From Halobacteria archaeon HArc-gm2 (GTDB lineage Archaea > Halobacteriota > Halobacteria > Halobacteriales > Haloarculaceae): a stretch of 64,000 bases of DNA. The stretch lies in contig JAOPKE010000010.1 of the NCBI GenBank assembly GCA_025517465.1, forward strand, positions 62,001-126,000, read 5' to 3'. Positions within the stretch are counted from its first letter, which is position 1. Each line of letters begins with the position of its first letter. The notes under the pieces are model-generated. The model saw only the letters and a list, made by a program, of their open reading frames with translations, had not been told where the DNA came from and searched no databases. Positions 43,046 through 53,111 of this stretch are shown in pieces. A program made the position numbers and the translations under genes.

Positions 43046-44191
43046 CTACCGACCCTTCTGGAGGTCAACGTCGTTCAGGTCCAGGTCACCGATCGATTCG
43101 TCGATGAGGTGGGGGTCACTGGCAGCCTGATACGCGACCAGTTGTCGACGGATCTCGCCCTCCTCCCGCTCTTCGGCCAACGTTTCGCCTAATGCCTGCG
43201 CTTCATCCACGTCACTCTCCCGTAACCGCTCGATTGTCCCGTCAAGCCACTTTTCAGTCAGTACCGTCCCGTGCTCGTCGGCAGGCAGGTCGTCCAGCGT
43301 GATGTCACGGTCGCCGGGGTGGTCCAGCAGACACGTCACCAGCGGGCCGTCGTCCTGGTCCTCAATCGTCACTCGGGCGTCCGTGATGTGACTGCACACG
43401 CGTGCGTGGCGGTGAGAACGGGTTTCCGCGGGAGGGAGCAGACAGTTCAATACGTACTCGCTCTCGACCTCCACGTCGTACCCCTGGTGGTAAGCCAAGG
43501 CGAGCAGAGCGGTGATGGTCGTACTGATATAGTCGTCTGGATACTCCGGATCGTCATCTGTGTCAGCTCCGTACGCCTCGACCAGCGCGGGAAACTCCGT
43601 GCGGAGCGTTGTCTCGTCCGCGTCGACGAAGCCCTGATACACCCGCACTAGCTGATCGAGAAGCGAGTCATCGAGCGGCTCGACCGCGTCCCGGAGTGAG
43701 TCTAACAGAGCCTCTTGATCGGGACTACGCCGGATAATCGCTGCCAGCACCTGGACGTTGTAGAACCTGTACGGACTATCCTCAAAGTCGAACTGCTCCA
43801 GAAACTCCGCCGAGAAAGAAGGAACGACTGAGAGTGCCTCCCGGAGTTCCGGTTCGGCTCCCGCGATCAGCGCTTCGTCGATTGCACGTATGATGATGCT
43901 GGGGTGGTTTTCGAAGTTGATCGTGTCAACTGGTTCTGGATTTTCACGCTCCTGACGGACGTGAATTACGTGATTGTTTGCAGCGTTCTTGAACCATTCG
44001 CGAGAATCTTCTTGGTTTTCCAACATCGAGGCAGCTAATGCAGCCTTTTTATAATTTCGGGCGAGGAGCGAGCGAAAGCCAGTCTCGCTGCTATCCTCAA
44101 TCTCATTATCTTCAAACCGGGTCGAATATCTACTTATCCTGGAAATGGATTTTTTAACTCGGTTGTTTAGCTGCTCCTTGTCAAAGGACAT
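43046..44191 (-). CDS. Immunity protein for cassette 2 (Imm49-like)
   Basis: 381 residues, almost all helical and acidic, with no catalytic motif. It begins 3 bases after the preceding toxin-tail ORF, as immunity genes do. The all-helical layout is reminiscent of Imm49-type immunity proteins described from polymorphic toxin systems; this is a weak resemblance. It would bind and block the tail nuclease of cassette 2. Confidence 0.6.
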   Translation of the reverse strand: MSFDKEQLNNRVKKSISRISRYSTRFEDNEIEDSSETGFRSLLARNYKKAALAASMLENQEDSREWFKNAANNHVIHVRQERENPEPVDTINFENHPSIIIRAIDEALIAGAEPELREALSVVPSFSAEFLEQFDFEDSPYRFYNVQVLAAIIRRSPDQEALLDSLRDAVEPLDDSLLDQLVRVYQGFVDADETTLRTEFPALVEAYGADTDDDPEYPDDYISTTITALLALAYHQGYDVEVESEYVLNCLLPPAETRSHRHARVCSHITDARVTIEDQDDGPLVTCLLDHPGDRDITLDDLPADEHGTVLTEKWLDGTIERLRESDVDEAQALGETLAEEREEGEIRRQLVAYQAASDPHLIDESIGDLDLNDVDLQKGR

Positions 44192-44193
44192 CC

Positions 44194-45290
44194 TTATGTA
44201 GCACCTCCTGTTCTTTCGACAAACACATTTTCGATTACCATGTCGGAAACGCCCTTTGAGATTACACCACCTGACGAACTATCTTGTACGATCAATGCTT
44301 CCTTTCTGAAGTCCTTGTCAATTAATATTGCATCTTCGACATCATTACTCACAGTACTCCCATCGATTTCTTCCTCAAATGCATCTTGAATCCAGCCATC
44401 GGTCATCTGACGGTCGCCTCCTCGGAACGAATCGAACGTCCCCAGATTGATGTTGCCGTCTTTTCTGGTGAACTTCACCTCGATCACGACGACGTCGTCG
44501 CCGTCCTTGGCGATCATATCGATACCGGGGTCAGTGCCACCCTTCTGTTCGGCGTAGAGGACCTCGTAGCCCAGTCGGTCTTCGACGTACTCCGGAGCGA
44601 TGTCATCCTCGACGACGCCGGCACCGATCTGCTGGCTGGACATGCCCTTTAGGTCGTTCGCCGAATCGATATCGTCGCTATAGGACATGTAGAACGACTC
44701 TCCGTCGCTGTGGTACGTCGCTTCGATCGAGGAACCGTGCCGCTCCATCTCGAATCGGATTCCGTCGTCTACTTGGCGAATCTCCGTTATTTCGTCGGAC
44801 TTGCGCGCCAGTTCTTCGAGCGGGATCTTACCAGTCGCAACGCCTTCCTCGAACGCCCCCGGATCGTCCATCCGCCGATAGGAATCGATGACGACGTTGA
44901 TATCGTCACCATCCATCGCGGTGTTCGCCCGCGAGAGCGCCCGCAGGAAGTCCTCGTTCGCGTCGAGGTCACAGCTCACATCGCCGACGGCGTGGAACCG
45001 ATCGCTACCGAGTCCGGAGACCCCACCGACCGACGGCAATCCACAGCTTCCCCGGAGTATGGCCTTTCGATTGTCCGGGTCCAGGTCGTTGACCAGGCGA
45101 GCGCCATCGCGTCCGTTCTCCTCCAACAGCGTGTTCAGATTCCGCTGCTGGGTAGCGTCGAGTTCGTCGACCTCGACGTCCAGCCGCTTGTAGAGGTACT
45201 TCTTGTGCAGCGTCTTCCCGATGGTCGAGCTATCGATGATCCGTGCAGCGTCGTCGAAACGAATCTGCTTCCCCTTTGAGAGACCGCCTT
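44194..45290 (-). pseudogene. Displaced toxin-tail cassette 2 with PD-(D/E)XK-like nuclease
   Basis: The frame begins in the shared hinge (IDSSTIGKTLHKKYLYKRL) near 45240 and continues into a unique tail: GIDMIAKDGDDVVVIEVKF near 44460 forms a D...ExK nuclease motif. The toxin's N-terminal delivery region is absent and there is no start at the hinge, although an ORF from 45126 is open. Immediately followed by a putative immunity gene. It can probably replace the main toxin's tail by recombination across the hinge. Confidence 0.75.
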
Positions 45291-45298
45291 CGGTTCGA

Positions 45299-45988
45299 TT
45301 ATGTGATTAGTTTGTTGCGCTTTGCTTCAATGGCCGCCGTATCGCCCGGATCTTCAGTCAGCACTAATAGTGTGCCAAGTTCATCCAGCCGGTGACTACT
45401 GTATGCAGTATCTGTGTAGATGGCTGGCCGTTGCTCGGTTTTAGTGGGCAGTAACGTCAGCCAGTGGACAGGGACAGTATCTCCCTCAAATGACGTTCGG
45501 ATGAGTTCCGGTTCTGGGTTACCCCTCTGGTCCGTTGGATACCCAACAATACGGTCAGGAAGTGAGAGCATCCCAAACGTTGCAACGGCGTCAACGAGAT
45601 CGGACACTCGATCACTTACTTGACTCTCTGCTCCGAATATATCCGCATCTCTGAAATAGACCTCATCAACTGAACCGACGATGAGGAACGAGTCACCGTG
45701 AGTAACATCCACAGAGTTAGTCTCCGGGTTGACCGAGAATAGAATGTCAATTTCTCCGTATCTTAGCTGGAGCGCACCCTGTCCATCTCGCTCGATCCGC
45801 TCGAGCGCCTCCTGGAAATCCACAATTTCCGGGAGATGATCAGTTGATTCTCCTATGTATATAGTTTCGCTGTCGTGGTCATCAGCCTGATTACTAAACC
45901 CTCTTGAAGCGCATTTCCGAAACAGATTCGAAATTTCTGACGCTTCAAGGGGGCGTTCGAATTCAAACGCGATTTCTATGCCATCCAT
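45299..45988 (-). CDS. Putative immunity protein of the large toxin
   Basis: 229 residues starting 9 bases after the toxin stop on the same strand, the usual place for the cognate immunity gene. Mixed alpha/beta, acidic, no signal peptide. Family unrecognised; call rests on position and architecture. Confidence 0.65.
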   Translation of the reverse strand: MDGIEIAFEFERPLEASEISNLFRKCASRGFSNQADDHDSETIYIGESTDHLPEIVDFQEALERIERDGQGALQLRYGEIDILFSVNPETNSVDVTHGDSFLIVGSVDEVYFRDADIFGAESQVSDRVSDLVDAVATFGMLSLPDRIVGYPTDQRGNPEPELIRTSFEGDTVPVHWLTLLPTKTEQRPAIYTDTAYSSHRLDELGTLLVLTEDPGDTAAIEAKRNKLIT

Positions 45989-45996
45989 GCGTCTAG

Positions 45997-48900
45997 TTAA
46001 CAGACTTCAAGACCAGTAGACCCTCTTACGTAGCAGTCCACTTGCTTCCTGTTCAACATATTCTTCACGTCCGGGTGAGGAGAGTTAGAGAAGTGGATTT
46101 CAACGCTCCCGGTGAGGCTTTCCTCTGAGCGATATTTCTTTAACACAGTCACTTTTTGCGCTAGCCTATTATACTCTTTACTCGTCTTCGATGCGGTACT
46201 GAGATCAGACTTTGATTCAACCAAATCATCGTTTTTGGTTCGTATATCAACGTCTGTAGATCCGACAGAAGTCTTGATATCCTGCTCAAACCCTACTACT
46301 TTACGGCCTTCAGCCTCGAGCCTAGCAGCTGACCTAAATTCATTTTGTGCCCCTCTGAAGTTTCCTGCATTCGCGTTGCCATTTATTTCTTCTATTACGT
46401 TTTCGACACCCCTTGTAGATGAAAACCTGTCAGAATGCCTGGCAAATTCCTCAACATCGGACGGAGATATTTCCCCATCATTTAGAAGATTCGTCAAACT
46501 GTCAATCTGGTCGGCACTGAAGGTACCGCTTTGGTGAAGCTTATTGATGCGCTGAACTGTCGAGCTATCGAGATCGGTTGCGTCAACACCGCAATCGCCA
46601 CCAAGTGACGTCATCGGTCCCTCGACAGCGTGGAACTGATTGCCCTCAAGTGACGTCGGCGCACCGAATGACCCGAACGAGCAGCTCTTGCGCAGGAAGT
46701 CTTTCCGAGTATCGCTATCGAGGGAGTCCATGAACCGCGCGCCGTCACTCCCAGTCTCGTCCAGGAAGTCGTTGAGGTTCTCCTTCTGGTTCGCGTCCAG
46801 ATCACCCACGTCGATGTCCGTCCGCTTGAGCAGGTACTTCTTCTGTAGCGTCTTCCCAATGGTCGAGCTATCGATGACCCGGCTCGCACCGCGCATCGAC
46901 AATCCAGCGGTCTCGGAGAGCCCACGGACGATCTGCGTCTTCGCGTACCGGCCGGGCGCGTGCAGCTTGTCCCGGCCCTTCATCAGCAACTTGCCCGCTT
47001 TCCGAAGCTTCGGCGTACTGACCTTGCTGGTCAGTTTCGACAGCTTCTGACTGCTCTTGGCGGCTTTCGTCGCCGAGGCGCCAGCGGCGGTCTTTAGCAC
47101 TTCGAACGCGACCATCCCCGTGTAGTAGCTCGTCCGGAACTCTTCGTACAGTTCGCGCTGGTCGTCGAAGTCGTAGGGGTTCGCCAGCCGTTGTTGCTGT
47201 TCGAACCCGTCAGCCATCGCCTTGATGAGCCGCCCAGGCTGATCGAGTTGCTTGACCACCTCCACGATCTGGGTCATCGACTCGGCGTATCCCACCGGGT
47301 CGGTGACGATTGCCTTCATCGTCCCAGCGGTCTGGCCCGCGCCGACGCTCACCCCGGAGAGGAGGCCCAGGCTATAGGCGACGCCCGAGGAGTCCATCGG
47401 CGCGCCGAACCGCTCTGCGAGCTGGACGAACGCCACGTCACGCTGGATCACCACCTTCGACCGCGTGTTCCCGTGGGCGTCTTCGAGGACGACGCGCGTC
47501 GCCGCGCCGTTCATCCCGTCGATGACCGACTGCGCGAACACCGTGTTGTACTCGGCGTTGTACGAGTGACGGTTGGCGTCGCCCGGCGTGCGCTCGAATT
47601 TGACCTTGTCGTTGTGTTTGACCGCGACGCGGGCGAGGCCGAACTGGTCCTGTGCGTCGAACCCGACGTTGTAGTAGGTTTTCGCATTGAGTTGCGGACT
47701 GTATATCGACGAGTAGCGGACGTTCAGCGACGGCGGTCGGTAGTCGTGGACCGTCGGGTCCTCGCCGACCTGCATCTCGCGGCCGTCGTCCACGTCGTCG
47801 CCGTCCGTGTCCTCCGTCTCCGGATCGGTTCCGAGGTCGCGCTCCGTTGCGTCGTCCAGGCCGTCGTCGTCCGAGTGTGCGCGAGTCGGGTCCGACGTCA
47901 CCTCGGGGGAACTGACGTACGCGGAGACGTCGTCACCCTGGCCCAGTGCGGACATGAACTGCTTGGCGTCTCGCTTGCTGTCGATGACGCGGATTTCGCG
48001 CTCGCCGGCTTCCTCTAAGTCCGTCAGCCCGTCGCCGTCGGAGTCGACCCTGGAGGGGTCCGACGTAGAGTCGACGATTTCCCACGAGCCGCCGCGCTTG
48101 GCGAACTGGACCTCTTCGTCGTCATCGAGGCCGTCGCCATCGGAATCAGTGCTGGTTGCCTCGGTCGTGAACCGATTCCCGGTCTTGGGGTGGTACCAGG
48201 TCTGGTCTTCGACGTGGTCCCAGATCCCGTCGCCGTCCGTGTCGGCCTGGACGTCGAACGAGTCGATTGCAGCCCGCGCACCCCTGGTCTCGAAGCGGAA
48301 CGTGACCGTCTCGCCGGCGTACTCGGAGACGTCGACGCGTTCGGTCGTTGTCCGACCGCCCGTAGTTCCGAGCTGGATGGTCTCGCTTTCCCCTTCACCG
48401 CTGATCGTGAGTTCGACGTCCGAGTAGTAGCCGTAGGACTCGGCCTCGTAAGCCAGGTCGGCGACGAGGCGCTCGGCGTCGTCGAGCGACGTCGTAACGA
48501 CGCCCTCACCGCGGACCGGACAGCCGTTCTCGGCGGCGCCAGCCAGCGCCGGACAGCCGTCGTCGGCGTCCTCGATGCCGTCGTCGTCCGTGTCTGTGTC
48601 GAGCGGGTCCGAATCGCCCAACACTTCCTCGCTGTCGTCCAGCCCGTCCCCGTCGGTGTCGGGATCAGTCGGGTCCGTCCCGTAGGCGTCTTCGGCGTCG
48701 TCGGTCAGCCCGTCGTTGTCGTCGTCGGGGTCGCAGGCGTCCCCAAGCCCGTCTCCGTCGTTGTCGTCCTGGTCCGGATTCGCCATGTCGTCGCAGTTGT
48801 CGCTTCGATTGGCGACGCCGTCGTCGTCGTCGTCTGGGAGCGATGGATTGTCGGGATCTCTCGGGTCGGGATCTTCGTCGTTGTCCATCCCGTCACCGTC

Positions 48901-51900
48901 GATGTCGTCGTCACACTCGTCGCCTCGTCCATCGAGGTCGAGATCCTGCTGGCCCGGATTCGGCTCCGCCACGCAGTTGTCGTCCATGTTCTGGACGCCG
49001 TCACCGTCGTCGTCCATGTTCCCGCCTGGCGTTCCGATCGAACCACCATCGTCGTCTGGATCGTCGTCGGAGTCGCCCGAATCGTCACCGGAATCGTCGG
49101 AGTCGTCGTCCGACTCGTCGTCACACTGACTGGGATCGATGTCGTTGTCCTTGTAGTTGGGAATCCCATCGCAATCGTAGTCCCCCATGTGATTCTGGAT
49201 GGTGAATCCGCCGCCACCACTCGCCGGTGAACCGAGCTTCGAAACGGACGTGCCCCGAGCGGTAGATCCGACGTCACCGATGACGAGCGAGCCGCCGTCG
49301 AGTTCGCACGTCTCGCCGCAGGTGACGTTGTTCGCGGTGGCGTTCGTCGGGAGGCGCTCCGGTTCCGTCGTCCCGTCGTTCCACGCCGTCTCGTTCAACA
49401 CCGTGACGAAGGCGTTGGCACCGATCGTGGCTGTCGCAGTCCCGGTGCTTTCGTTGACCCCCGTTTCGACGGCTTTCCAGGTCGCGTTCGCGGAATCTTC
49501 GCGAGCGAACACCGACACGTTCTCGCTATCGGCGTCTTCGTCGATCGGAATCGACACCGATCCATTCGCGGACGGGTTCCGGTTATCGACGTAGACCGTC
49601 GAACCGGCGCTCGCGGCAGTTCCGTTGTGGTACCCAGGGGTCGGTGAGATCGTGACGTTCTCCGCGAGATTCCCTTCGCCCGAGACGGTCACCGACACGC
49701 CGGTCGAGTCGTCCGACGCGGTCGTCTCGAACGTCTCGTTCCCGTCGAGGACGCCGTCGCCGTCCGTGTCTTCGTCCAGCGGATCGGTACCGAGAGCGAG
49801 TTCGTCACTGTCGGAGAGTCCGTCACCGTCCGTGTCGGGATTCGTCGCGTTCGTTCCGTACTGCTCGATTTCGGCCCCGTCAGTGAGCCCGTCTCCGTCC
49901 GTGTCGTCGTGAAGGGGATTCGTCCCGAGCGACTGCTCGCGTGCGTTCGAGAGGGTGTCGTTGTCGGCGTCCTCCTCGCCGTCGGTCACGCCGTCGCCGT
50001 CAGTGTCGGCGTTCAACGGATCGTGTCCCTGGAGTCGTACCTCCAGTGCGTCGTTCAGTCCGTCCCCGTCGGTGTCGCTCTCGAAGGGATCGGTTCCGAA
50101 CCGGTATTCGTTGAAGGCGACGAGTCCGTCGTCGTCGAAGTCCTCGTTCCCGTCGGTGACGTTGTCGTCGGCTTCGTTCACACCGGTCCGGGCCGAGTCG
50201 CTGTCGACGGCCTCGGGATCCGTCTGGGTGACGTTCCGCTCGTAGGGGTCGGGGAGACCGTCGTTGTCGGCGTCGTTGTCGAGGTACGCGGGGACGCCGT
50301 CGCCGTCGTGGTCGACGAGCCCCTCCTCGCCGTCGGGTATGCCGTCGCCATCGGAGTCCGTGTCCCGCCAGTTCCAGACGCCGTCGAAGTCGACGTCGTA
50401 GGCGTCTGCAGAGACGTTCGACTTCTCGACGGCAGTCGGGATACCGTCGCCGTCGTCGTCCAGGTCGCGGTAGCCGGGCGCCAGATCGTCGTCGACGTCG
50501 TCGCGCCACTCCCAGGCGTCGATCACGCCGTCGCCGTCCGCGTCGTCGTCGAGCGCGTCAAGTATTCCATTGCCGTCGGTGTCGACGTGTGCGCCGCCGT
50601 TCGTCTCGTAGCGGTCAGAGATTCCGTCGCCGTCGGTGTCGTTGTTCGAGGCGTTGAGTCCGAGTTCGCGCTCTCGATGGTCGGGAATGCCATCACCGTC
50701 GGTGTCGTTCCCGAGAACGATCGGCGTGGGCTTCAGGAACGTCCCGTTCTCGACGATACTGCCTACTTCGTCGCTACGGGCGACGGCGGCGCCGTCGTGG
50801 ACGCCGTCGTCTGACTGGTCGCCGTCGAGTTCACCGACGTCGCTGTCTGGGTCTAGTGGATCCGAGCCCACCTCCCGCTCGACGTGTTCAGGTAATCCGT
50901 CACCGTCGAGTAGCAATGACTCTGTCCCGTTCAGGTCGTTCTCGCCGTCCGGGGCTCGAACCTCGATTTCGGCGACCCGCTCGGCTCGCTCGACTTCGAC
51001 GAGGAACGTCTGGTTGGCCATCGGCGAGTCCGAGGCCGAGACGACCTCGACCGTCCGGCTCCGGTTGCCGATTGTGACCGTGACGGGTTCCGGTTCCCCG
51101 ACGACGACGTCGGTGTAGTTCCCCGTCAGGTAGTACGTGTCGGGTTGGCCATCCTGCCACACCGGATCGATCGATGACTCGATGGTGACCTCGGGTTTAC
51201 TGGCCCCGTCGATGCGTTCGAGGGCCAGGTTCGCCTGCTTCAGAGCGATCTTCAGCTTGACGAGCGCGTTGGCCCGGTGCTTGAACGCCTGCTTTCCGCG
51301 AACTTTCTTCCGGGGCGTCTCCGTCGCGGTTGGGGTCGCGGTGGAGTTCGCCTCGGTCGCAGTCGGAGTATTGGTCGCGGTGTTGTTTGCTTCCGTCGCA
51401 GTCGGAGTAGCGGCCGCGGTGTCGTTTGCTTCCGTCGCGGACTGCGTACTCGTCGCAGTGGCCGTGAGGCCTGGCGTCGTCTCAGACTCGGTTGGTGTCC
51501 CAGGACCGGCTTTGTCCTTGCCTTTCTGCTTGTCCTTCCCCTTCTTTTTGTCCTTACCTTTCTGCGTGCCCCTGGCCTTCCCCTTCTTCTCGCCGTTCCC
51601 GTTCTTCTTCTCGGCCCTGTCGTTTTTCTTGCTGGTCTTGTCCTTGCCGTTGCCCTTTTTCTTGCCCTTGGCCTTCCCCGGGTTCTTGCCACCCTTCTTG
51701 GCCTTCGGCGCTTGCTGCACGGAGAGCGTCGAGAGCGCACTGTCGAGAGAGATCCCGGCGAACGAGAGTGACTTTTGGGATCCCTGTGAAGCACGTTCCT
51801 GGGCGGCGCGAGAGCGTTCGAGGGCGCGCTCGGCGTTCCTGATATGAGCTTTCGTGCTCTGGCGCTCGCCCTTGGACATCGTGTCCTTGCGCGCCTCGTA

Positions 51901-52353
51901 CGCCCGTCGAGCGTCTTCGATCGCCTGTTCGGCCGATTCGTCGTCGGCCGAGACGACGAGCCTCGCGGACCGGTGGGCGGTGTCCGCCGAGTTCGTTCCC
52001 TCGAACTTCGCGAGGTTGCGGACGACTTTCGCGTCCCGCTCGAACGTCATCGGGTCTTTCACCCGGACGGGGTCGTGATACTCGTAGCTCGCACTGCTGT
52101 TCCGGAGGTACTTTCGCGCACGCTCGGCCGATTCCTCCTGGATCCCCGGCTGTGGATCGAGATTTCGCGTCAGCTCCAGTGCGCGCTGTTTCTTCTCGAA
52201 CGGCGAGAGACTCTCGTCGATCGTCGGTGTGTTGCCTGCCGATACCATCCCGGTCTGGGTCTGTAACGACCCGACGGCCGGCCCAGCGGCCGTCGCAGTC
52301 AGGACGAGTATCGAAAGCGCTACTGCTACCACCTGCCGCCATTGCCCACCCAT
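45997..52353 (-). CDS. Secreted polymorphic toxin with TSP3-type Ca-binding repeats
   Basis: 2118 residues. Sec signal peptide at 1-30 (VVAVALSILVLTATAAGPAVG). Helical region to 205; a Lys/Gly-rich basic linker at about 213-288, strikingly basic for a haloarchaeon; a Thr/Ala linker to 345; beta domain; then long runs of Asp-rich TSP3-type repeats (DTDGDGIPD) at about 494-871, 1054-1271 and 1371-1524. A beta domain at 1540-1630 and a pre-toxin region (FVQLAERFGAP) follow; the hinge RVIDSSTIGKTLQKKYL is near 1825. The tail (about 1871-2118) has TDVDIRTKNDDLVESKS, a D...ExK nuclease core. Role: cell-surface or contact-dependent killing of rivals. Confidence 0.88.
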   Translation of the reverse strand: MGGQWRQVVAVALSILVLTATAAGPAVGSLQTQTGMVSAGNTPTIDESLSPFEKKQRALELTRNLDPQPGIQEESAERARKYLRNSSASYEYHDPVRVKDPMTFERDAKVVRNLAKFEGTNSADTAHRSARLVVSADDESAEQAIEDARRAYEARKDTMSKGERQSTKAHIRNAERALERSRAAQERASQGSQKSLSFAGISLDSALSTLSVQQAPKAKKGGKNPGKAKGKKKGNGKDKTSKKNDRAEKKNGNGEKKGKARGTQKGKDKKKGKDKQKGKDKAGPGTPTESETTPGLTATATSTQSATEANDTAAATPTATEANNTATNTPTATEANSTATPTATETPRKKVRGKQAFKHRANALVKLKIALKQANLALERIDGASKPEVTIESSIDPVWQDGQPDTYYLTGNYTDVVVGEPEPVTVTIGNRSRTVEVVSASDSPMANQTFLVEVERAERVAEIEVRAPDGENDLNGTESLLLDGDGLPEHVEREVGSDPLDPDSDVGELDGDQSDDGVHDGAAVARSDEVGSIVENGTFLKPTPIVLGNDTDGDGIPDHRERELGLNASNNDTDGDGISDRYETNGGAHVDTDGNGILDALDDDADGDGVIDAWEWRDDVDDDLAPGYRDLDDDGDGIPTAVEKSNVSADAYDVDFDGVWNWRDTDSDGDGIPDGEEGLVDHDGDGVPAYLDNDADNDGLPDPYERNVTQTDPEAVDSDSARTGVNEADDNVTDGNEDFDDDGLVAFNEYRFGTDPFESDTDGDGLNDALEVRLQGHDPLNADTDGDGVTDGEEDADNDTLSNAREQSLGTNPLHDDTDGDGLTDGAEIEQYGTNATNPDTDGDGLSDSDELALGTDPLDEDTDGDGVLDGNETFETTASDDSTGVSVTVSGEGNLAENVTISPTPGYHNGTAASAGSTVYVDNRNPSANGSVSIPIDEDADSENVSVFAREDSANATWKAVETGVNESTGTATATIGANAFVTVLNETAWNDGTTEPERLPTNATANNVTCGETCELDGGSLVIGDVGSTARGTSVSKLGSPASGGGGFTIQNHMGDYDCDGIPNYKDNDIDPSQCDDESDDDSDDSGDDSGDSDDDPDDDGGSIGTPGGNMDDDGDGVQNMDDNCVAEPNPGQQDLDLDGRGDECDDDIDGDGMDNDEDPDPRDPDNPSLPDDDDDGVANRSDNCDDMANPDQDDNDGDGLGDACDPDDDNDGLTDDAEDAYGTDPTDPDTDGDGLDDSEEVLGDSDPLDTDTDDDGIEDADDGCPALAGAAENGCPVRGEGVVTTSLDDAERLVADLAYEAESYGYYSDVELTISGEGESETIQLGTTGGRTTTERVDVSEYAGETVTFRFETRGARAAIDSFDVQADTDGDGIWDHVEDQTWYHPKTGNRFTTEATSTDSDGDGLDDDEEVQFAKRGGSWEIVDSTSDPSRVDSDGDGLTDLEEAGEREIRVIDSKRDAKQFMSALGQGDDVSAYVSSPEVTSDPTRAHSDDDGLDDATERDLGTDPETEDTDGDDVDDGREMQVGEDPTVHDYRPPSLNVRYSSIYSPQLNAKTYYNVGFDAQDQFGLARVAVKHNDKVKFERTPGDANRHSYNAEYNTVFAQSVIDGMNGAATRVVLEDAHGNTRSKVVIQRDVAFVQLAERFGAPMDSSGVAYSLGLLSGVSVGAGQTAGTMKAIVTDPVGYAESMTQIVEVVKQLDQPGRLIKAMADGFEQQQRLANPYDFDDQRELYEEFRTSYYTGMVAFEVLKTAAGASATKAAKSSQKLSKLTSKVSTPKLRKAGKLLMKGRDKLHAPGRYAKTQIVRGLSETAGLSMRGASRVIDSSTIGKTLQKKYLLKRTDIDVGDLDANQKENLNDFLDETGSDGARFMDSLDSDTRKDFLRKSCSFGSFGAPTSLEGNQFHAVEGPMTSLGGDCGVDATDLDSSTVQRINKLHQSGTFSADQIDSLTNLLNDGEISPSDVEEFARHSDRFSSTRGVENVIEEINGNANAGNFRGAQNEFRSAARLEAEGRKVVGFEQDIKTSVGSTDVDIRTKNDDLVESKSDLSTASKTSKEYNRLAQKVTVLKKYRSEESLTGSVEIHFSNSPHPDVKNMLNRKQVDCYVRGSTGLEVC

Positions 52354-53111
52354 TGTTGCTGAAGTTACGCTCAGGTAGTCATTATTTAATGGTTCGCAGC
52401 TTTACGATTAGTGAAGGCAGAACAGTTATGTGCAAGTGCGGGTTTTCGTGTTCGGTCTGATTGCGCTGGAAGCAACAAGACCGCCAACAACCAGAAAGCC
52501 CTCGGCGCGGTCGACTCGTGCGACTCGTTGCGCTCCTCGCTTCGCTACGGTGCTTACTTCGTCGGACTTCGTCGACCGCGCCTCGCCCTTTCAATCCACC
52601 AGGGACAGCGTTGCTCGCGCGATAAAGCGCGCTCGCGATTGTGGCCCCACCCCTCCCCGAATTCGGCGCCTCCGCGCCGAATCACGGTCCTGACCGCCCC
52701 GCAACCGCCCGCCGGTTGGCCGGGAGCGAGTAGCCGAGCGGAAGCGAGGCTCTCGCGACCAGGGGAAGGGCAGGGCTGCGGTACCTGGAGGAATGAAAGG
52801 GCGAGGCGGGCTCCGGGAACCCGGGCGCAGCAAGCACCGCAACGGAGTGAGGAGCGCAGCAAGCCCCGGGACCGGAGCCCGCCGAGGGCTTTCTGGTTGT
52901 TGGCGGTCTAGATCCCGACTCCAGAGAGCGCGCCGAGGGCTTTCAAGGTGTTTGACTTCGTGTGAAGAGCGACAATCCCGGAACCCGCTGATCGCTACGT
53001 CCGTGATCTCTACTGATCGAGCGGATTGCACATTCAACCGGACCACCAGCAGACCACACGACTGAAAACCTCGCACCAACCTTTATCCAGTTACTCACGA
53101 GTGCATTGTGC
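52354..53111. repeat. GC-rich region with a large inverted repeat
   Basis: Between divergent genes. GACCGCCAACAACCAGAAAG at 52481-52500 returns as its complement at 52885-52908 (CTTTCTGGTTGTTGGCGG); inner arms CTCGCCCTTTCA and GAATGAAAGGGCGAG also pair. This makes an imperfect palindrome of about 430 bp, with a further partial copy after 52930. No gene is seen. Long hairpin elements of this kind may be MITE-like or regulatory; the toxin promoter should lie just left of 52440. Confidence 0.65.

Noticed and set aside
47191-51842. Long plus-strand frames opposite the toxin gene
   Set aside because: They mirror the Asp-codon repeats of the toxin and give low-complexity Val/Ser/Arg products; no start signals.
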